Origin: Kitasatospora aureofaciens
GTDB taxonomy: Bacteria; Actinomycetota; Actinomycetes; Streptomycetales; Streptomycetaceae
Length of the DNA stretch: 64,000 bases
Direction: 5' to 3'
NCBI RefSeq assembly: GCF_019192735.1
Contig: NZ_JAHTKP010000015.1
Coordinates: 1-64,000, forward strand
Positions 24,746-32,842 of the stretch are shown piece after piece (position 1 is the first letter of the stretch; each line of letters starts with the position of its first letter). The translations under genes were made by a program, and so were the position numbers. The notes below the pieces were generated by a model, which saw nothing but the letters and a program-made list of their open reading frames with translations, made no database searches and was not told where the DNA came from.

Positions 24746-26233
24746 ATGGCCGAGGCCATCAGCGACAGCGTCGCCAGACCGGCACGGGCGAAGCCCGACG
24801 TCGACAAGGACACCAGGATGGTCGTCTCCGGCGGGGTACTGGGCGCCCTGTTCGCGACGCTCGGGCTGGGCGCGCTCCTCGGGGGGCGGTACGGCTACGG
24901 CGGGGACAGCGTCGGGACGATGGGCCTGATCGCCATCCTCGGCCTGATGGTCTGCGGCGCCGGCCTGCTCTACGCCCTGTTCCACCCGCGCCTCGGCCTG
25001 CCCTCGGCCGCCGTCGGCGCGCTGCTCGGCCTGGGCGTCTTCGTGCTCTTCGCCGGCCAGGGCCTCAACGACGCCTGGACCGCCCCGCTCGACCGGCCCT
25101 CGGACGTCCGCGCCGTCGGCAGCTGGACCAGCGGCGACCTGGTGGTCCGGGCCCGCCCCGACCAGGTGGTGGCCTACCGCGCCGCCACCGGCGAGGTGGC
25201 CTGGCGCTGGACCCCGCCCGCCGAGGACTCCGTCTGCGCCATGAGCCGCGAGACCGGTCATGGCATCGGCCTGCTCGGCCACGGCGGCCACGACCGCCCG
25301 TGCGCCGGCGTGGTCGCGCTCGACCTGCCGAGCGGCGCCGCCCGCTGGACGGCCCAACTGGACGCGCCCGTCCGGATCGGGGACGCGGCCGCGCCCGGGC
25401 CACTCGCGATCGCCGGCGATCGCGCCGTCCTCCAGGACAACGGCGGCTGGCGCGCGCTCAACCTCGCCGACGGCAGCACGGTCTGGCGCAGCGTCCCGGA
25501 CACCGGCTGCTCGCCGCTGAGCGTCGCAGGCGGGCCGGACTCCGTCGTGACGGTCGCGCAGTGCACCTCGGCCGCCCCGGCGCTGCGGACCCTGGCGCCG
25601 CAGGACGGCAGGGAGCAGCTGCGCGACGTCCTGCCGCTCGCCAACGGGCTGAAGGACGTGGCCGTGCTCTCCACCAACCCGCTCACCGTCTGGGCCGACG
25701 AGCAGGGCGACCGCGGCACGCACGCCGTGCTGAGCTTCGACCGGAGCGGCCACGTCCGCTCCACGATCCCGGTCTCCGGCGACGAGTACGACCTGGACGT
25801 CCTGCTGGGCGGCGCCACTCCCTGGCACTCGTTCACCGCCCGCCCGCTGTACGGCGCGGTGGTTGTGGGCGATCTGCTGGTCGTACCGGCCGAGAAGCCG
25901 GGTGACGTCACGATCGGCGCCGGCAAGAACCGCACCCGCAGCGCCACCGGCCGTCTGGTCGCCTACTCGCTCGCCGACGGCAGCAAGCGGTGGACGTCTG
26001 GGCTGGACGACCAGGTGACCAGCCTGGTGGTGGACGGCGCCTACGTCTGGACGATGACCCGGAACACCCTGACCCGGATAGACGCCGCCACCGGCCACCA
26101 AGGCACCAGCTTCGCCATCAACGGCACGGAGTCGGACTACCCGGTGGACCTGTCGGTCTCGGGCACCGACCGGTTCACCGTCGTCGCCGAGGACGGCACC
26201 AGCGGCGAACCTCCGGTCCGCGGCCTGCACTGA
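24746..26233 (+). CDS. PQQ-binding-like beta-propeller membrane protein
   Basis: This 495-residue protein has an N-terminal region with about four membrane segments (VVSGGVLGALFATLGLGALL, IAILGLMVCGAGLLYALF, VGALLGLGVFVLFAG). An extracytoplasmic PQQ-like beta propeller follows, with repeated blades such as VVAYRAATGEVAWRW, VVALDLPSGAARWTAQL, LVAYSLADGSKRWTSGL and LTRIDAATGHQGTSF. The propeller resembles BamB-like or quinoprotein folds, but no catalytic residues are evident, so it is probably a scaffold or sensor at the cell surface. It overlaps the convergent MFS gene tail by about 97 bp. Confidence 0.72.
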   Translation: MAEAISDSVARPARAKPDVDKDTRMVVSGGVLGALFATLGLGALLGGRYGYGGDSVGTMGLIAILGLMVCGAGLLYALFHPRLGLPSAAVGALLGLGVFVLFAGQGLNDAWTAPLDRPSDVRAVGSWTSGDLVVRARPDQVVAYRAATGEVAWRWTPPAEDSVCAMSRETGHGIGLLGHGGHDRPCAGVVALDLPSGAARWTAQLDAPVRIGDAAAPGPLAIAGDRAVLQDNGGWRALNLADGSTVWRSVPDTGCSPLSVAGGPDSVVTVAQCTSAAPALRTLAPQDGREQLRDVLPLANGLKDVAVLSTNPLTVWADEQGDRGTHAVLSFDRSGHVRSTIPVSGDEYDLDVLLGGATPWHSFTARPLYGAVVVGDLLVVPAEKPGDVTIGAGKNRTRSATGRLVAYSLADGSKRWTSGLDDQVTSLVVDGAYVWTMTRNTLTRIDAATGHQGTSFAINGTESDYPVDLSVSGTDRFTVVAEDGTSGEPPVRGLH

Positions 26234-27924
26234 GGGCGCCCGGCACGCGTGGGCGCGAGCGCGAGGTAGGTCAGCACCGCGCCGAGCGCGGACAGCACGG
26301 CGAGCAGCAGGCCCAGCGTGTGGAAGGCGCCGGTGAAGCCCTCCGCCACGGCGGCGTGCTGCGCCGCGGACACCTGGCCCTGGACGGCCTCGCCCGCGAG
26401 GCGCGCCGCTTCGTCCGACGGGACGCCGCTCAGCCGGGTGGCGGTCAGCGTGGTCAGGAGGGCGGCGGCTCCGGAGACGGCCACGGACTCCCCGGTGATG
26501 CGCATCGTGTTGAAGATGCCCGCCGCCGCCCCGGCGTTCTCGACGGGGACGGTGCTGACGGCCGCGTTGTCCATCACCCCGAACGCCAGGCCGACGCCGG
26601 CCCCGAACGGCACCAGCGGCAGCGCCAGCCACGATCCGTCGCTGCGCACGGTCACCAGCAGCAGGGCGCCGACCACGATCAGCGCGGAGGCCCCGGTCAG
26701 CACCGCCCGGACGGACGTCGCGGCAGCGAGGCGGCCCGCCGCGAGCGGCAGGAGCAGGACGGGCGCCGTCATCGGCAGCAGGAGCAGCCCACTCTCCAGC
26801 ACGCTCCTGCCGCCCACGCCCTGGAGGTACGCCGGGAGGTACACCAGCAGCACGACGAAGCCGAGCGTGACCGTGAACGGCTGGCACACCACCGCCAGGA
26901 ACTCGGGCCTGCGGAACAGCCGGACGTCGAACATCGCGCGCTCGGCCCGGCGCACCTCCACCACGGCGAACAGGACGACCAGCAGCACCGCCCCGCCGAA
27001 CGGCAGCAGCGTGCCCGGCGCCGTCCAGCCGGCCGTCGTGGCCCGGACGAGCGCGAACGACAGCGCGGCGAGTCCGGCCGTGAAGCAGACCAGCCCGGCC
27101 AGGTCGAAGCGGTGACGCTCGGGGCCCGTCTTCAAACTCCCGCCTGCGCGCCGACGTCTGGGCACGCACCTCGCCGCGTTGTCGTCGGTCGCCGATGTCC
27201 CCCAGCCTGGCGGCCGGGAGGTGCCCCCACCGCATGGACTCCCTCCTCCGCCTTGCGATGCACGCACCCAGACGCCGCCCCGCCCGCCCTCCGGTCGGAC
27301 GACGGGAGTTTGAAGACGGGCCCCAGGGCTGCGGGATTCCGGAGCCCGCGTCGCGCACAGCCACGCCGGGACGGACATGGCCGCGACGAGGACGAAGACC
27401 GCCCGCCAGCCGGCCGCCTCCACCAACGCGCCCGCGGCCAACGGCCCGATCGCCAGCCCCGTACCGAACGACGTCCCCAGGATGCCGAACGCCAGCTGCC
27501 GTCGCCGCCCGGAGGTGGAGTGCGCCAGCACCGCCGCGCCCGAGGCCAGAACGGCCGCAGCCCCGCCGCCCTGGACCGCCCGGGCGGCGTCGGCCACGGC
27601 CATCGAGGGCGCGAGCGCGACCAGCAGCGAGAGGGCGCCGACCAGCGCGATCCCGGTCAGCAGCACGCGACGCCGGCCGAGCCGGTCGGCGAGGCTGCCG
27701 GCCGCGAGCGGCAGGGCGGCGAAGGTGATGTTGAAGGCGTTCAGCATCCACTGGGCGGCGCCGACCGACGCGCCCAGATGCACCGTCATGCTGGGCAGGG
27801 CGACGGCGGCTCCGGTCACCGAGAACGGCAGCATCATGCTGGCGCAGCCGACCGCGCCGACCGTGGCCCAGTAGCCGTCCGCACGGCGGGGTGCGGTGAG
27901 GTCGAGGGGAGGGGAGGTGGTCAT
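26137..27924 (-). CDS. MFS transporter (DHA2 type) interrupted in frame by a 204-bp repeat element
   Basis: This 595-residue frame contains an EmrB/QacA-type transporter: TAPRRADGYWATVGAVG, MMLPFSVTGAAVALPSMTVH, ADRLGRRRVLLTGIALVGA, with later helices VCQPFTVTLGFVVLLVYLPA and VLLVVLFAVVEVRRAERAMF. Between SRSP and ERHRFDLAG a 68-residue insert with no membrane character derives from the repeat element at 27121-27324. Without it the protein would be about 527 residues, normal for the family. The insert lies in the central cytoplasmic loop, so the transporter may still work. Divergent from an MmyB-type regulator with iterated 16-bp sites between them. ATG 27924 is chosen because upstream lies the regulatory repeat. 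Confidence 0.8.
   Translation of the reverse strand: MTTSPPLDLTAPRRADGYWATVGAVGCASMMLPFSVTGAAVALPSMTVHLGASVGAAQWMLNAFNITFAALPLAAGSLADRLGRRRVLLTGIALVGALSLLVALAPSMAVADAARAVQGGGAAAVLASGAAVLAHSTSGRRRQLAFGILGTSFGTGLAIGPLAAGALVEAAGWRAVFVLVAAMSVPAWLCATRAPESRSPGARLQTPVVRPEGGRGGVWVRASQGGGGSPCGGGTSRPPGWGTSATDDNAARCVPRRRRAGGSLKTGPERHRFDLAGLVCFTAGLAALSFALVRATTAGWTAPGTLLPFGGAVLLVVLFAVVEVRRAERAMFDVRLFRRPEFLAVVCQPFTVTLGFVVLLVYLPAYLQGVGGRSVLESGLLLLPMTAPVLLLPLAAGRLAAATSVRAVLTGASALIVVGALLLVTVRSDGSWLALPLVPFGAGVGLAFGVMDNAAVSTVPVENAGAAAGIFNTMRITGESVAVSGAAALLTTLTATRLSGVPSDEAARLAGEAVQGQVSAAQHAAVAEGFTGAFHTLGLLLAVLSALGAVLTYLALAPTRAGRPQCRPRTGGSPLVPSSATTVNRSVPETDRSTG
27121..27324. mobile_element. 204-bp MITE-like element with perfect 22-bp terminal inverted repeats
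   Basis: The ends are perfect inverted repeats of 22 bp, beginning GGGGCCCGTCTTCAAACTCC at 27121 and matching the reverse complement at 27303-27324. There is a further imperfect internal inverted pairing (GACGTCTGGGCACGCA near 27152 with TGCACGCACCCAGACG near 27258). It has no open frame for a transposase, so it would need one in trans. Length 204 equals 68 codons, keeping the host MFS frame open. No clear target-site duplication is visible, although GGGCCC occurs at both ends because the repeats are palindromic there. A 66-bp relative is at 23982-24047. Confidence 0.85.
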
Positions 27925-27975
27925 GCCCCGATCGTTCGCGGGTGCCGGCGGCGGATGAAGAGAAGCCCGTTCCCT

Positions 27976-28055
27976 GGGTATGACAGGTCCTCGGTATGAC
28001 AGGTCCTTGGTATGACAGACCCTGGATATGCCAGACCCTGGGTCCGGCAGGGCCA
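27976..28055. promoter_or_regulatory. Iterated 16-bp sites between the MFS gene and its MmyB-type regulator
   Basis: Four and a half tandem 16-bp units occur: GGGTATGACAGGTCCT, CGGTATGACAGGTCCT, TGGTATGACAGACCCT, GGATATGCCAGACCCT and a degenerate fifth. They fill the divergent region between the MFS start (27924) and the regulator start (28102). A 16-bp period is near one and a half DNA turns. The likely reader is the adjacent regulator. Confidence 0.65.
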
Positions 28056-28101
28056 CCCTCCCGGCCCCTCACCCACCCCCGCGGCACCCATACTGGACCG
28101 C

Positions 28102-28947
28102 ATGGCCGACCCGACCACGATCGCCGGCAGCCTCGGCGACTACCTCCGCACCCGCCGGGCCCTGGTGTCCCCCGCCGACGCGGGACTGCCGCCGACCAGC
28201 CGCCGCCGGGTGCCGGGCCTGCGCCGAGAGGAGGTCGCGGAACTGGTCGGCCTCAGCACCGACTACTACGTACGCCTGGAGCAGGGGCGCGCCGACCGCC
28301 CGTCCGACGAGGTCCTCGACGCGCTCGCCCGCGCGCTGCGGCTCGGTCCCGCCGAACGCGCCCACCTGTACGACCTGGCCCGCCCGCCCCGCCGTACCGC
28401 CACCCCGCGGAACGACGGGCTGCGCCCCGCGCTGCGACAGGTCGTGGAGGCCATGCCGGCCACCCCCGCCGTGATCATGAACGACCGCAACGACGTCCTG
28501 GCCTGGAACCGCCTGGCGGCCGCCCTGATCGCGGACTTCCCCAACCTCGCGCCGCCCGAGCGGAACATGGCCCGCCAGATCTTCCTGGACCCGGACGCGC
28601 GCGAGGTCCACCTCGACTGGGAGGACGCCGCGCGCACCACCGTCGGCATCCTGCGCATGGCCGCCGGGCGACGGCCGCACGACCCGGAACTCGTCCGCCT
28701 CGTCGGCGAACTCTCGCTCGGCAGCGCCACGTTCCGCACATTGTGGGCCGGCCACCACGTGCACGAGAAGACGCACGGGCCGAAACGCTTCCGGCATCCG
28801 GTCGTCGGCGACGTGACCCTCGGCTACGAGACCTTCCAGGTGCCCGGCGCCGCACACCACCTCCTGGTCGTCTACACGGCCGCGCCGGGGAGCCCGGCCG
28901 AGGAGGCGCTGCACTTCCTCAGCAGCTTCACGACCGCCGACACTTAG
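28102..28947 (+). CDS. XRE-family regulator with MmyB-like ligand-binding domain (second copy)
   Basis: This 281-residue protein has the same layout as the regulator at 1964-2812: helix-turn-helix with VPGLRREEVAELVGLSTDYYVRLEQGR, then an MmyB-like ligand domain from about residue 105 (RNDVLAWNRLAAALIADF, VHLDWEDAARTTVGILRMAA, ATFRTLWAGHHVHEKTHG, GDVTLGYETFQVPG). It is divergent from the interrupted MFS gene across the 16-bp repeat array and is its likely repressor or activator. The ligand is unknown; related proteins may sense lipids. ATG 28102 follows a weak purine-rich region. Confidence 0.85.
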   Translation: MADPTTIAGSLGDYLRTRRALVSPADAGLPPTSRRRVPGLRREEVAELVGLSTDYYVRLEQGRADRPSDEVLDALARALRLGPAERAHLYDLARPPRRTATPRNDGLRPALRQVVEAMPATPAVIMNDRNDVLAWNRLAAALIADFPNLAPPERNMARQIFLDPDAREVHLDWEDAARTTVGILRMAAGRRPHDPELVRLVGELSLGSATFRTLWAGHHVHEKTHGPKRFRHPVVGDVTLGYETFQVPGAAHHLLVVYTAAPGSPAEEALHFLSSFTTADT

Positions 28948-28960
28948 CGAGCGCCGGCGG

Positions 28961-30229
28961 TCAGCGAGTGCTGGGGACGGCAACGGTCTGCGGCAGGGCC
29001 GGTTCCGGCAGTCCGCGGACCAGCAGCCACGCTACGGCGGGCAGCACGATCAGCGGAGTCAGCGCCGTCCGGAGCGAGGTGGCGTCCGCGAGCGCGCCCA
29101 GCACGGGGCTGACGAGGCCGCCGACGCTCACGGTCAGGCCGAGCGTGACGCCGCTGGCGGTGCCGACCCGGCTGGGCAAGTAGTCCTGGCCGAGCGTCAC
29201 TTGGAGCGAGAACGGGACGTAGAGGCCGGCCGATGCCAGGGCCACGAACAGGTAGAAGGCCGGGCCTGGCACGTACACGATGCCCGCGACGGCGACGACG
29301 CTCAGCAGGTACGAGCGGCGCACGACGGTGACGCGGTCCCACCGGCCGGCCAGGTTGCCGCCGAGCACCGTGCCCACCGCACCGCCGACGTAGAGCACGA
29401 ACAGGGCCGCGGTGCCGGCCGCCGTGCCGCCGCCCGTCCGCTCGCGGGCGTAGAACGTGATGAAGGTGCTCAGGCCGATGAAGACGACGGACCGGCAGAT
29501 CACCGCCAGCGACAGGTTCACGAAGGACGCCACGTCGTCCGTCCGCCCGGTGTCGCGCGCGGCGCCGCCACCCGCCGGTGCCACCGCGGCCACCGCGCGC
29601 AGCGCGGGGACGCACAGCACGCTGCCCACCAGGGCCGGCACGACGAGGAACGGCGTGGCCCGCAGGCCCCCGGTGGCGATCACGGCGGAGACCAGCACGG
29701 GCGCCAGGGCGAACCCGATGTTCCCGCCGACGGAGAACCAGCTCATCGCCGTGTGGCTCCCCCGCCCGGCCCGCCGCGCGACGCGCGCCGACTCGGGGTG
29801 GTAGGCGGCGACACCGAGCCCGGAGACGGCGACGAACGCCAGCGTGAGCGCGTAGTTGCCGCCGAGCCCGCTCAACGCGATCCCCAGCCCGGCGAGGAAC
29901 GTACTCACCGGGAGCAACCAGGGCATCGGACGGCGGTCGGTGAGCGCGCCGAACAGCGGCTGCGCCACGGAGGACAGGAGGGACGCGGCGAGCACGATGC
30001 CGGAGCCGGCGGCGTAGCTGTACTCACGCTCGGCGACGAAGAACGGGACGAGCGCGGTCACGGCCCCCTGATAGACGTCGACGCAGGCATGCCCGACGGA
30101 GAGGAGTGGAATGATCTTTTTCGCTGGCACGCCTTTCGCTGGCACGCCTTTCGCTGGCACGCCTTTCGCTGGCAGGCATTTCACTGGCAGGCATTTCACT
30201 GGCACGGCTTTCGCTGACACGTCCCTCAT
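28961..30229 (-). CDS. MFS transporter of the Fsr (fosmidomycin resistance-like) type with repetitive N-terminus
   Basis: This 422-residue 12-helix exporter has HACVDVYQGAVTALVPFFV near the N-terminus, LFGALTDRRPMPWLLPVSTF (motif A-like), and YHPESARVARRAGRGSHTAM, which is typical of the Fsr family. The first 37 residues are unusual: a run of PAK/KGV and PVKCL repeats coded by 15-bp tandem DNA repeats (30119-30223) before the first membrane helix. It is divergent from an AraC-type regulator. Substrates of this family include fosmidomycin and other small anions; not determinable here. Confidence 0.83.
   Translation of the reverse strand: MRDVSAKAVPVKCLPVKCLPAKGVPAKGVPAKGVPAKKIIPLLSVGHACVDVYQGAVTALVPFFVAEREYSYAAGSGIVLAASLLSSVAQPLFGALTDRRPMPWLLPVSTFLAGLGIALSGLGGNYALTLAFVAVSGLGVAAYHPESARVARRAGRGSHTAMSWFSVGGNIGFALAPVLVSAVIATGGLRATPFLVVPALVGSVLCVPALRAVAAVAPAGGGAARDTGRTDDVASFVNLSLAVICRSVVFIGLSTFITFYARERTGGGTAAGTAALFVLYVGGAVGTVLGGNLAGRWDRVTVVRRSYLLSVVAVAGIVYVPGPAFYLFVALASAGLYVPFSLQVTLGQDYLPSRVGTASGVTLGLTVSVGGLVSPVLGALADATSLRTALTPLIVLPAVAWLLVRGLPEPALPQTVAVPSTR
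30119..30223. repeat. 15-bp tandem repeats in the 5' end of the Fsr-like MFS gene
   Basis: Seven units of TTTCGCTGGCACGCC-type sequence occupy 30119-30223. They encode the repeated VPAKG-like pentapeptides at the transporter N-terminus (minus strand). The unit is 15 bp, so copy number changes keep the frame and vary only the length of the cytoplasmic tail. Confidence 0.85.
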
Positions 30230-30275
30230 GCTCACGCCGCGACCGGGTGTCGGACTTCCGATAATCTGCCAATCA

Positions 30276-31031
30276 ATGATGGAAATCCGCCACACACCGG
30301 TCGCCCCGACCAGCACCCGCTGGCTGGCCCCCGGGACCGGCATCGACGACCACCGCCACGACGACCACCAGATCGCCTACGCGGGCCGCGGCGCACTGGC
30401 CGTCACCACCCACGCGGGCACCTGGGTGGCGCCCGCCAACAGCGCCGTCTGGGTCCCGGCAGGCACGGTCCACGCCCACCAGGCCCACGGCGCACTCGAA
30501 CTGCACCTGGTCGGCCTGCCCGCCGACACCAACCCGCTCGGCCTGGACGAACCGACGGTCCTCACCGTCAACTCCCTGCTGCGGGAGCTGATCCTCGCCC
30601 ACACACGGTCACCGGAGGACGCGGAGGACACCGACAGCGCCCGGCGGGCACGCCTACGGGCCGTCCTGCTCGACGAGTTGAGCGTCTCCCCGCAGCAACC
30701 CCTGCACCTGCCGGCCCCCACGACCCCCACCCTCAAAGCGCTGTGCGCCATCCTGCAGGCCGACCCCACCGACAACCGCACCCTGGCCGCCCTCGGCAGG
30801 GAGGTCGGGGCGAGCGACCGCACCCTCTCCCGACTCTTCCGGGCCGACCTCGGCATGACCTTCCCCCAGTGGCGCACCCACCTGCGCCTCTGCCACGCCC
30901 TCGCCCTCCTCGCCGACCACACCCCGGTCACCACCGTGGCCCACCTGTGCGGCTGGTCCTCCGCCAGCGCGTTCATCGACACCTTCCGCCGCGCCTTCGG
31001 CCACACCCCGGGCACCCACCGCCCGAGTTGA
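30276..31031 (+). CDS. AraC-family transcriptional regulator
   Basis: This 251-residue protein has an N-terminal cupin (PGTGIDDHRHDDHQIAYAGR, WVAPANSAVWVPAGTVHAHQ) and a C-terminal double helix-turn-helix (TLAALGREVGASDRTLSRLF, TVAHLCGWSSASAFIDTFRR, FGHTPGTHR). The DHRHDDHQI cupin segment suggests a metal- or ligand-binding pocket. It is divergent from the Fsr-like MFS gene and probably controls it. Start is ATG 30276; ATG 30279 is equally possible. Confidence 0.85.
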   Translation: MMEIRHTPVAPTSTRWLAPGTGIDDHRHDDHQIAYAGRGALAVTTHAGTWVAPANSAVWVPAGTVHAHQAHGALELHLVGLPADTNPLGLDEPTVLTVNSLLRELILAHTRSPEDAEDTDSARRARLRAVLLDELSVSPQQPLHLPAPTTPTLKALCAILQADPTDNRTLAALGREVGASDRTLSRLFRADLGMTFPQWRTHLRLCHALALLADHTPVTTVAHLCGWSSASAFIDTFRRAFGHTPGTHRPS

Positions 31032-31090
31032 GCCCGCGTCCCCGATCCCCACCGCCCCTCTACAAGATCCGCCCCCTTACCCCCCTTACC

Positions 31091-31613
31091 CCTGGGGGCC
31101 ACAACGGCGGCTCCACCGGAGGCCACGACGGCGGCTCGACGGGCGGGCACGAGAATCCGGTCAACGAACATCCCCTGGGTACTCCCGAGAACCCGCACTC
31201 GGTCACCGAAGCCCAGCAGGCCGCCTTCATGAAGACCCGGAGCGAACTGGAGGGGCTCAGTAGGAAGAAGCAAATCGACCTGGTCGGCCGTGGCATTGAG
31301 GTCAACGGTATGAAATACAAGCCGGAAGCACCCCTGCTCAAGGGGGCCAAACACGGAATCGACTGGACCGAAGGGCCGTCGCGCGCGAGTAAGGAAGCCA
31401 AACCGCAAGGGCGGTTCGGGACGCCGGCAGACGTCCAGTACGCTACGGAACGCGCTGCCGATCTGAGGCCCGGAAAGAGTGGATTCTTCAAGCTTCCTGA
31501 GGGGGCACAGCTGCATCGAGTACCTGCCTGACGGTACGACGCGAACGCCCAATGCCCTCTTCGTCGAGGTGTACCCCAACGGCAAGGTGCACGCTTACCC
31601 GACCACGCGATAG
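31091..31613 (+). pseudogene. Frameshifted C-terminal fragment of a polymorphic toxin
   Basis: The sequence encodes a linker with GGHNGGSTGGHDGG repeats, then NPHSVTEAQQAAFMKTRSEL, DLVGRGIEVNGMKYKPEAPL, HGIDWTEGPSRASKEAKPQG, RFGTPADVQYATERAADLRP and FFKLPEG. After a run of five Gs at 31501-31505 the frame changes; reading one fewer base continues naturally as HSCIEYLPDGTTRTPNALFV and EVYPNGKVHAYPTTR to TAG 31611-31613. The layout, glycine-rich linker plus toxin-like domain directly before a small acidic gene, is that of a polymorphic toxin cassette. No start codon or export domain is present, so it is an orphan C-terminal module. Toxin activity is unidentified. Confidence 0.6.
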
Positions 31614-31621
31614 GAACGACG

Positions 31622-32116
31622 ATGAGCTTCTCGATCCAGGCAGGCTGTCCGGCCGTCCGGAAGTGCGAATCCGCCGCCGACATGGCCGACGCGGTCGGTG
31701 AGATGTACTCCTCCGAGGCCGAGGATGCCTTCCTCGTCTGGAACCTGGTGCCGGTCCGGCTGGCATACGGCTATGACCTCGCCGCCCTTCTCGACGACCT
31801 GGTGCCCCTTCTCGAGGAAATTCAACGGCCGGAATTCTCGGAGACCGAGGTCTTCTGGGGATCCGACACGTTCTCGGCCGAATGGCGAGTGGTCCGCGAG
31901 GGCGATTCGCTGAGGATTCAGGCACGCTGGCACAGCACGCTCGGGAACTACGAGTCGCTGCTGACCGAGCGGGGTGATTCGGTGGTCCGTACACAAGAAT
32001 TCGTCAGCGAGTGGGCGAAGCTCCTGCAGCGGATCGTGACCGATATCGAGGCGGAGTCCGTGGAGTTGGACGACGACGACATCTTCCTCCGCGTCAAGGC
32101 CCTGCTCGCGGCCTGA
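31622..32116 (+). CDS. Probable immunity protein to the adjacent toxin fragment
   Basis: This 164-residue acidic protein begins 8 bp after the toxin stop with AGGAACGACG as ribosome binding site. It contains MADAVGEMYSSEAEDAFLVW, VPLLEEIQRPEFSETEVFWG and DSLRIQARWHSTLGNYESLL, and ends in an acidic SVELDDDDIF tail. Small size, acidity and position mark it as an immunity protein by genomic convention. The family is not recognised. Retention of an intact immunity gene next to a broken toxin would protect the cell from related toxins of competitors. Confidence 0.55.
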   Translation: MSFSIQAGCPAVRKCESAADMADAVGEMYSSEAEDAFLVWNLVPVRLAYGYDLAALLDDLVPLLEEIQRPEFSETEVFWGSDTFSAEWRVVREGDSLRIQARWHSTLGNYESLLTERGDSVVRTQEFVSEWAKLLQRIVTDIEAESVELDDDDIFLRVKALLAA

Positions 32117-32274
32117 GTCGACGAAGCAGGTGTTCGCCGTCCTCCCGGAGCCGGGTGTGCAGAGCATCCGGCCCCGGGGAGCGGGGACGGCAGGACGCGC
32201 GGCCTGAGGCCCGCCTCATCCGGTTCGACTGGGCCGCCAGCCACTCATACGCCCTCGGTGCGTACCGGGCCTCC

Positions 32275-32760
32275 TCACACGAGTCGGAGGACGCCGTCGG
32301 GAGAGGCGAGCGCTGCCTCGGCGAAGTCCTCGAAGTCCAGGTTCGCGATCGACAGGTTCGCGTGCACGTCGTGCACAGCGGCCGGAGTGGCGCGGAACTC
32401 GCGGGCCTGCGGAGAGTCGATCAGTTCCTGGTCGTACATCGGGTCGAGGTCTTCGTCCTCTGCTGCGATGTCCAGGGCGAGAAGGGCGTGGTGGGCGGAC
32501 TGCATCGTGGCACCATCGGCGACGAAGACCACGCAGAGTTCCTCGTCCCGTCTCACCGTGGCGAGGACCGCCTCGGGCGTCGCCCCGGCCCAGACCGGAT
32601 CATCGACCACGTGAACGTAGGTCTCGAACTCGCCGTCGGGCCCCCATGGTTGAGCAACCTCCGCCACCACCGCCCGCCATGCCGCCTCGTCGTCGTAGTC
32701 GGTCCTGATGATCAGAGCAGCGAAGTCATCACGTCCGACGATCTCCGGCAGCACGTTCAT
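32275..32760 (-). CDS. DUF6924 domain protein
   Basis: This 161-residue protein has the DUF6924 pattern: FAALIIRTDYDDEAAWRAVV, VWAGATPEAVLATVRRDEEL, CVVFVADGATMQSAHHALLA and FRATPAAVHDVHANLSIANL. Function is unknown; such proteins occur near toxin-immunity loci and may themselves be immunity-like. ATG 32760 has GGGAG upstream. It is in the opposite direction to the immunity gene. Confidence 0.72.
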   Translation of the reverse strand: MNVLPEIVGRDDFAALIIRTDYDDEAAWRAVVAEVAQPWGPDGEFETYVHVVDDPVWAGATPEAVLATVRRDEELCVVFVADGATMQSAHHALLALDIAAEDEDLDPMYDQELIDSPQAREFRATPAAVHDVHANLSIANLDFEDFAEAALASPDGVLRLV

Positions 32761-32842
32761 GGTGCTCCCTTCCTCGTCCCCTGGGCTTGGACCTGACTGT
32801 TTCACGGGGCGCTGACACCGGGCCACGTCACGCCCGCCGCGA

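Noticed and set aside
24554..28087. 1177-codon open frame on the minus strand
   Set aside because: Arg/Gly-rich, antisense to the PQQ-propeller gene and out of frame with the MFS gene, both of which have proper family motifs.
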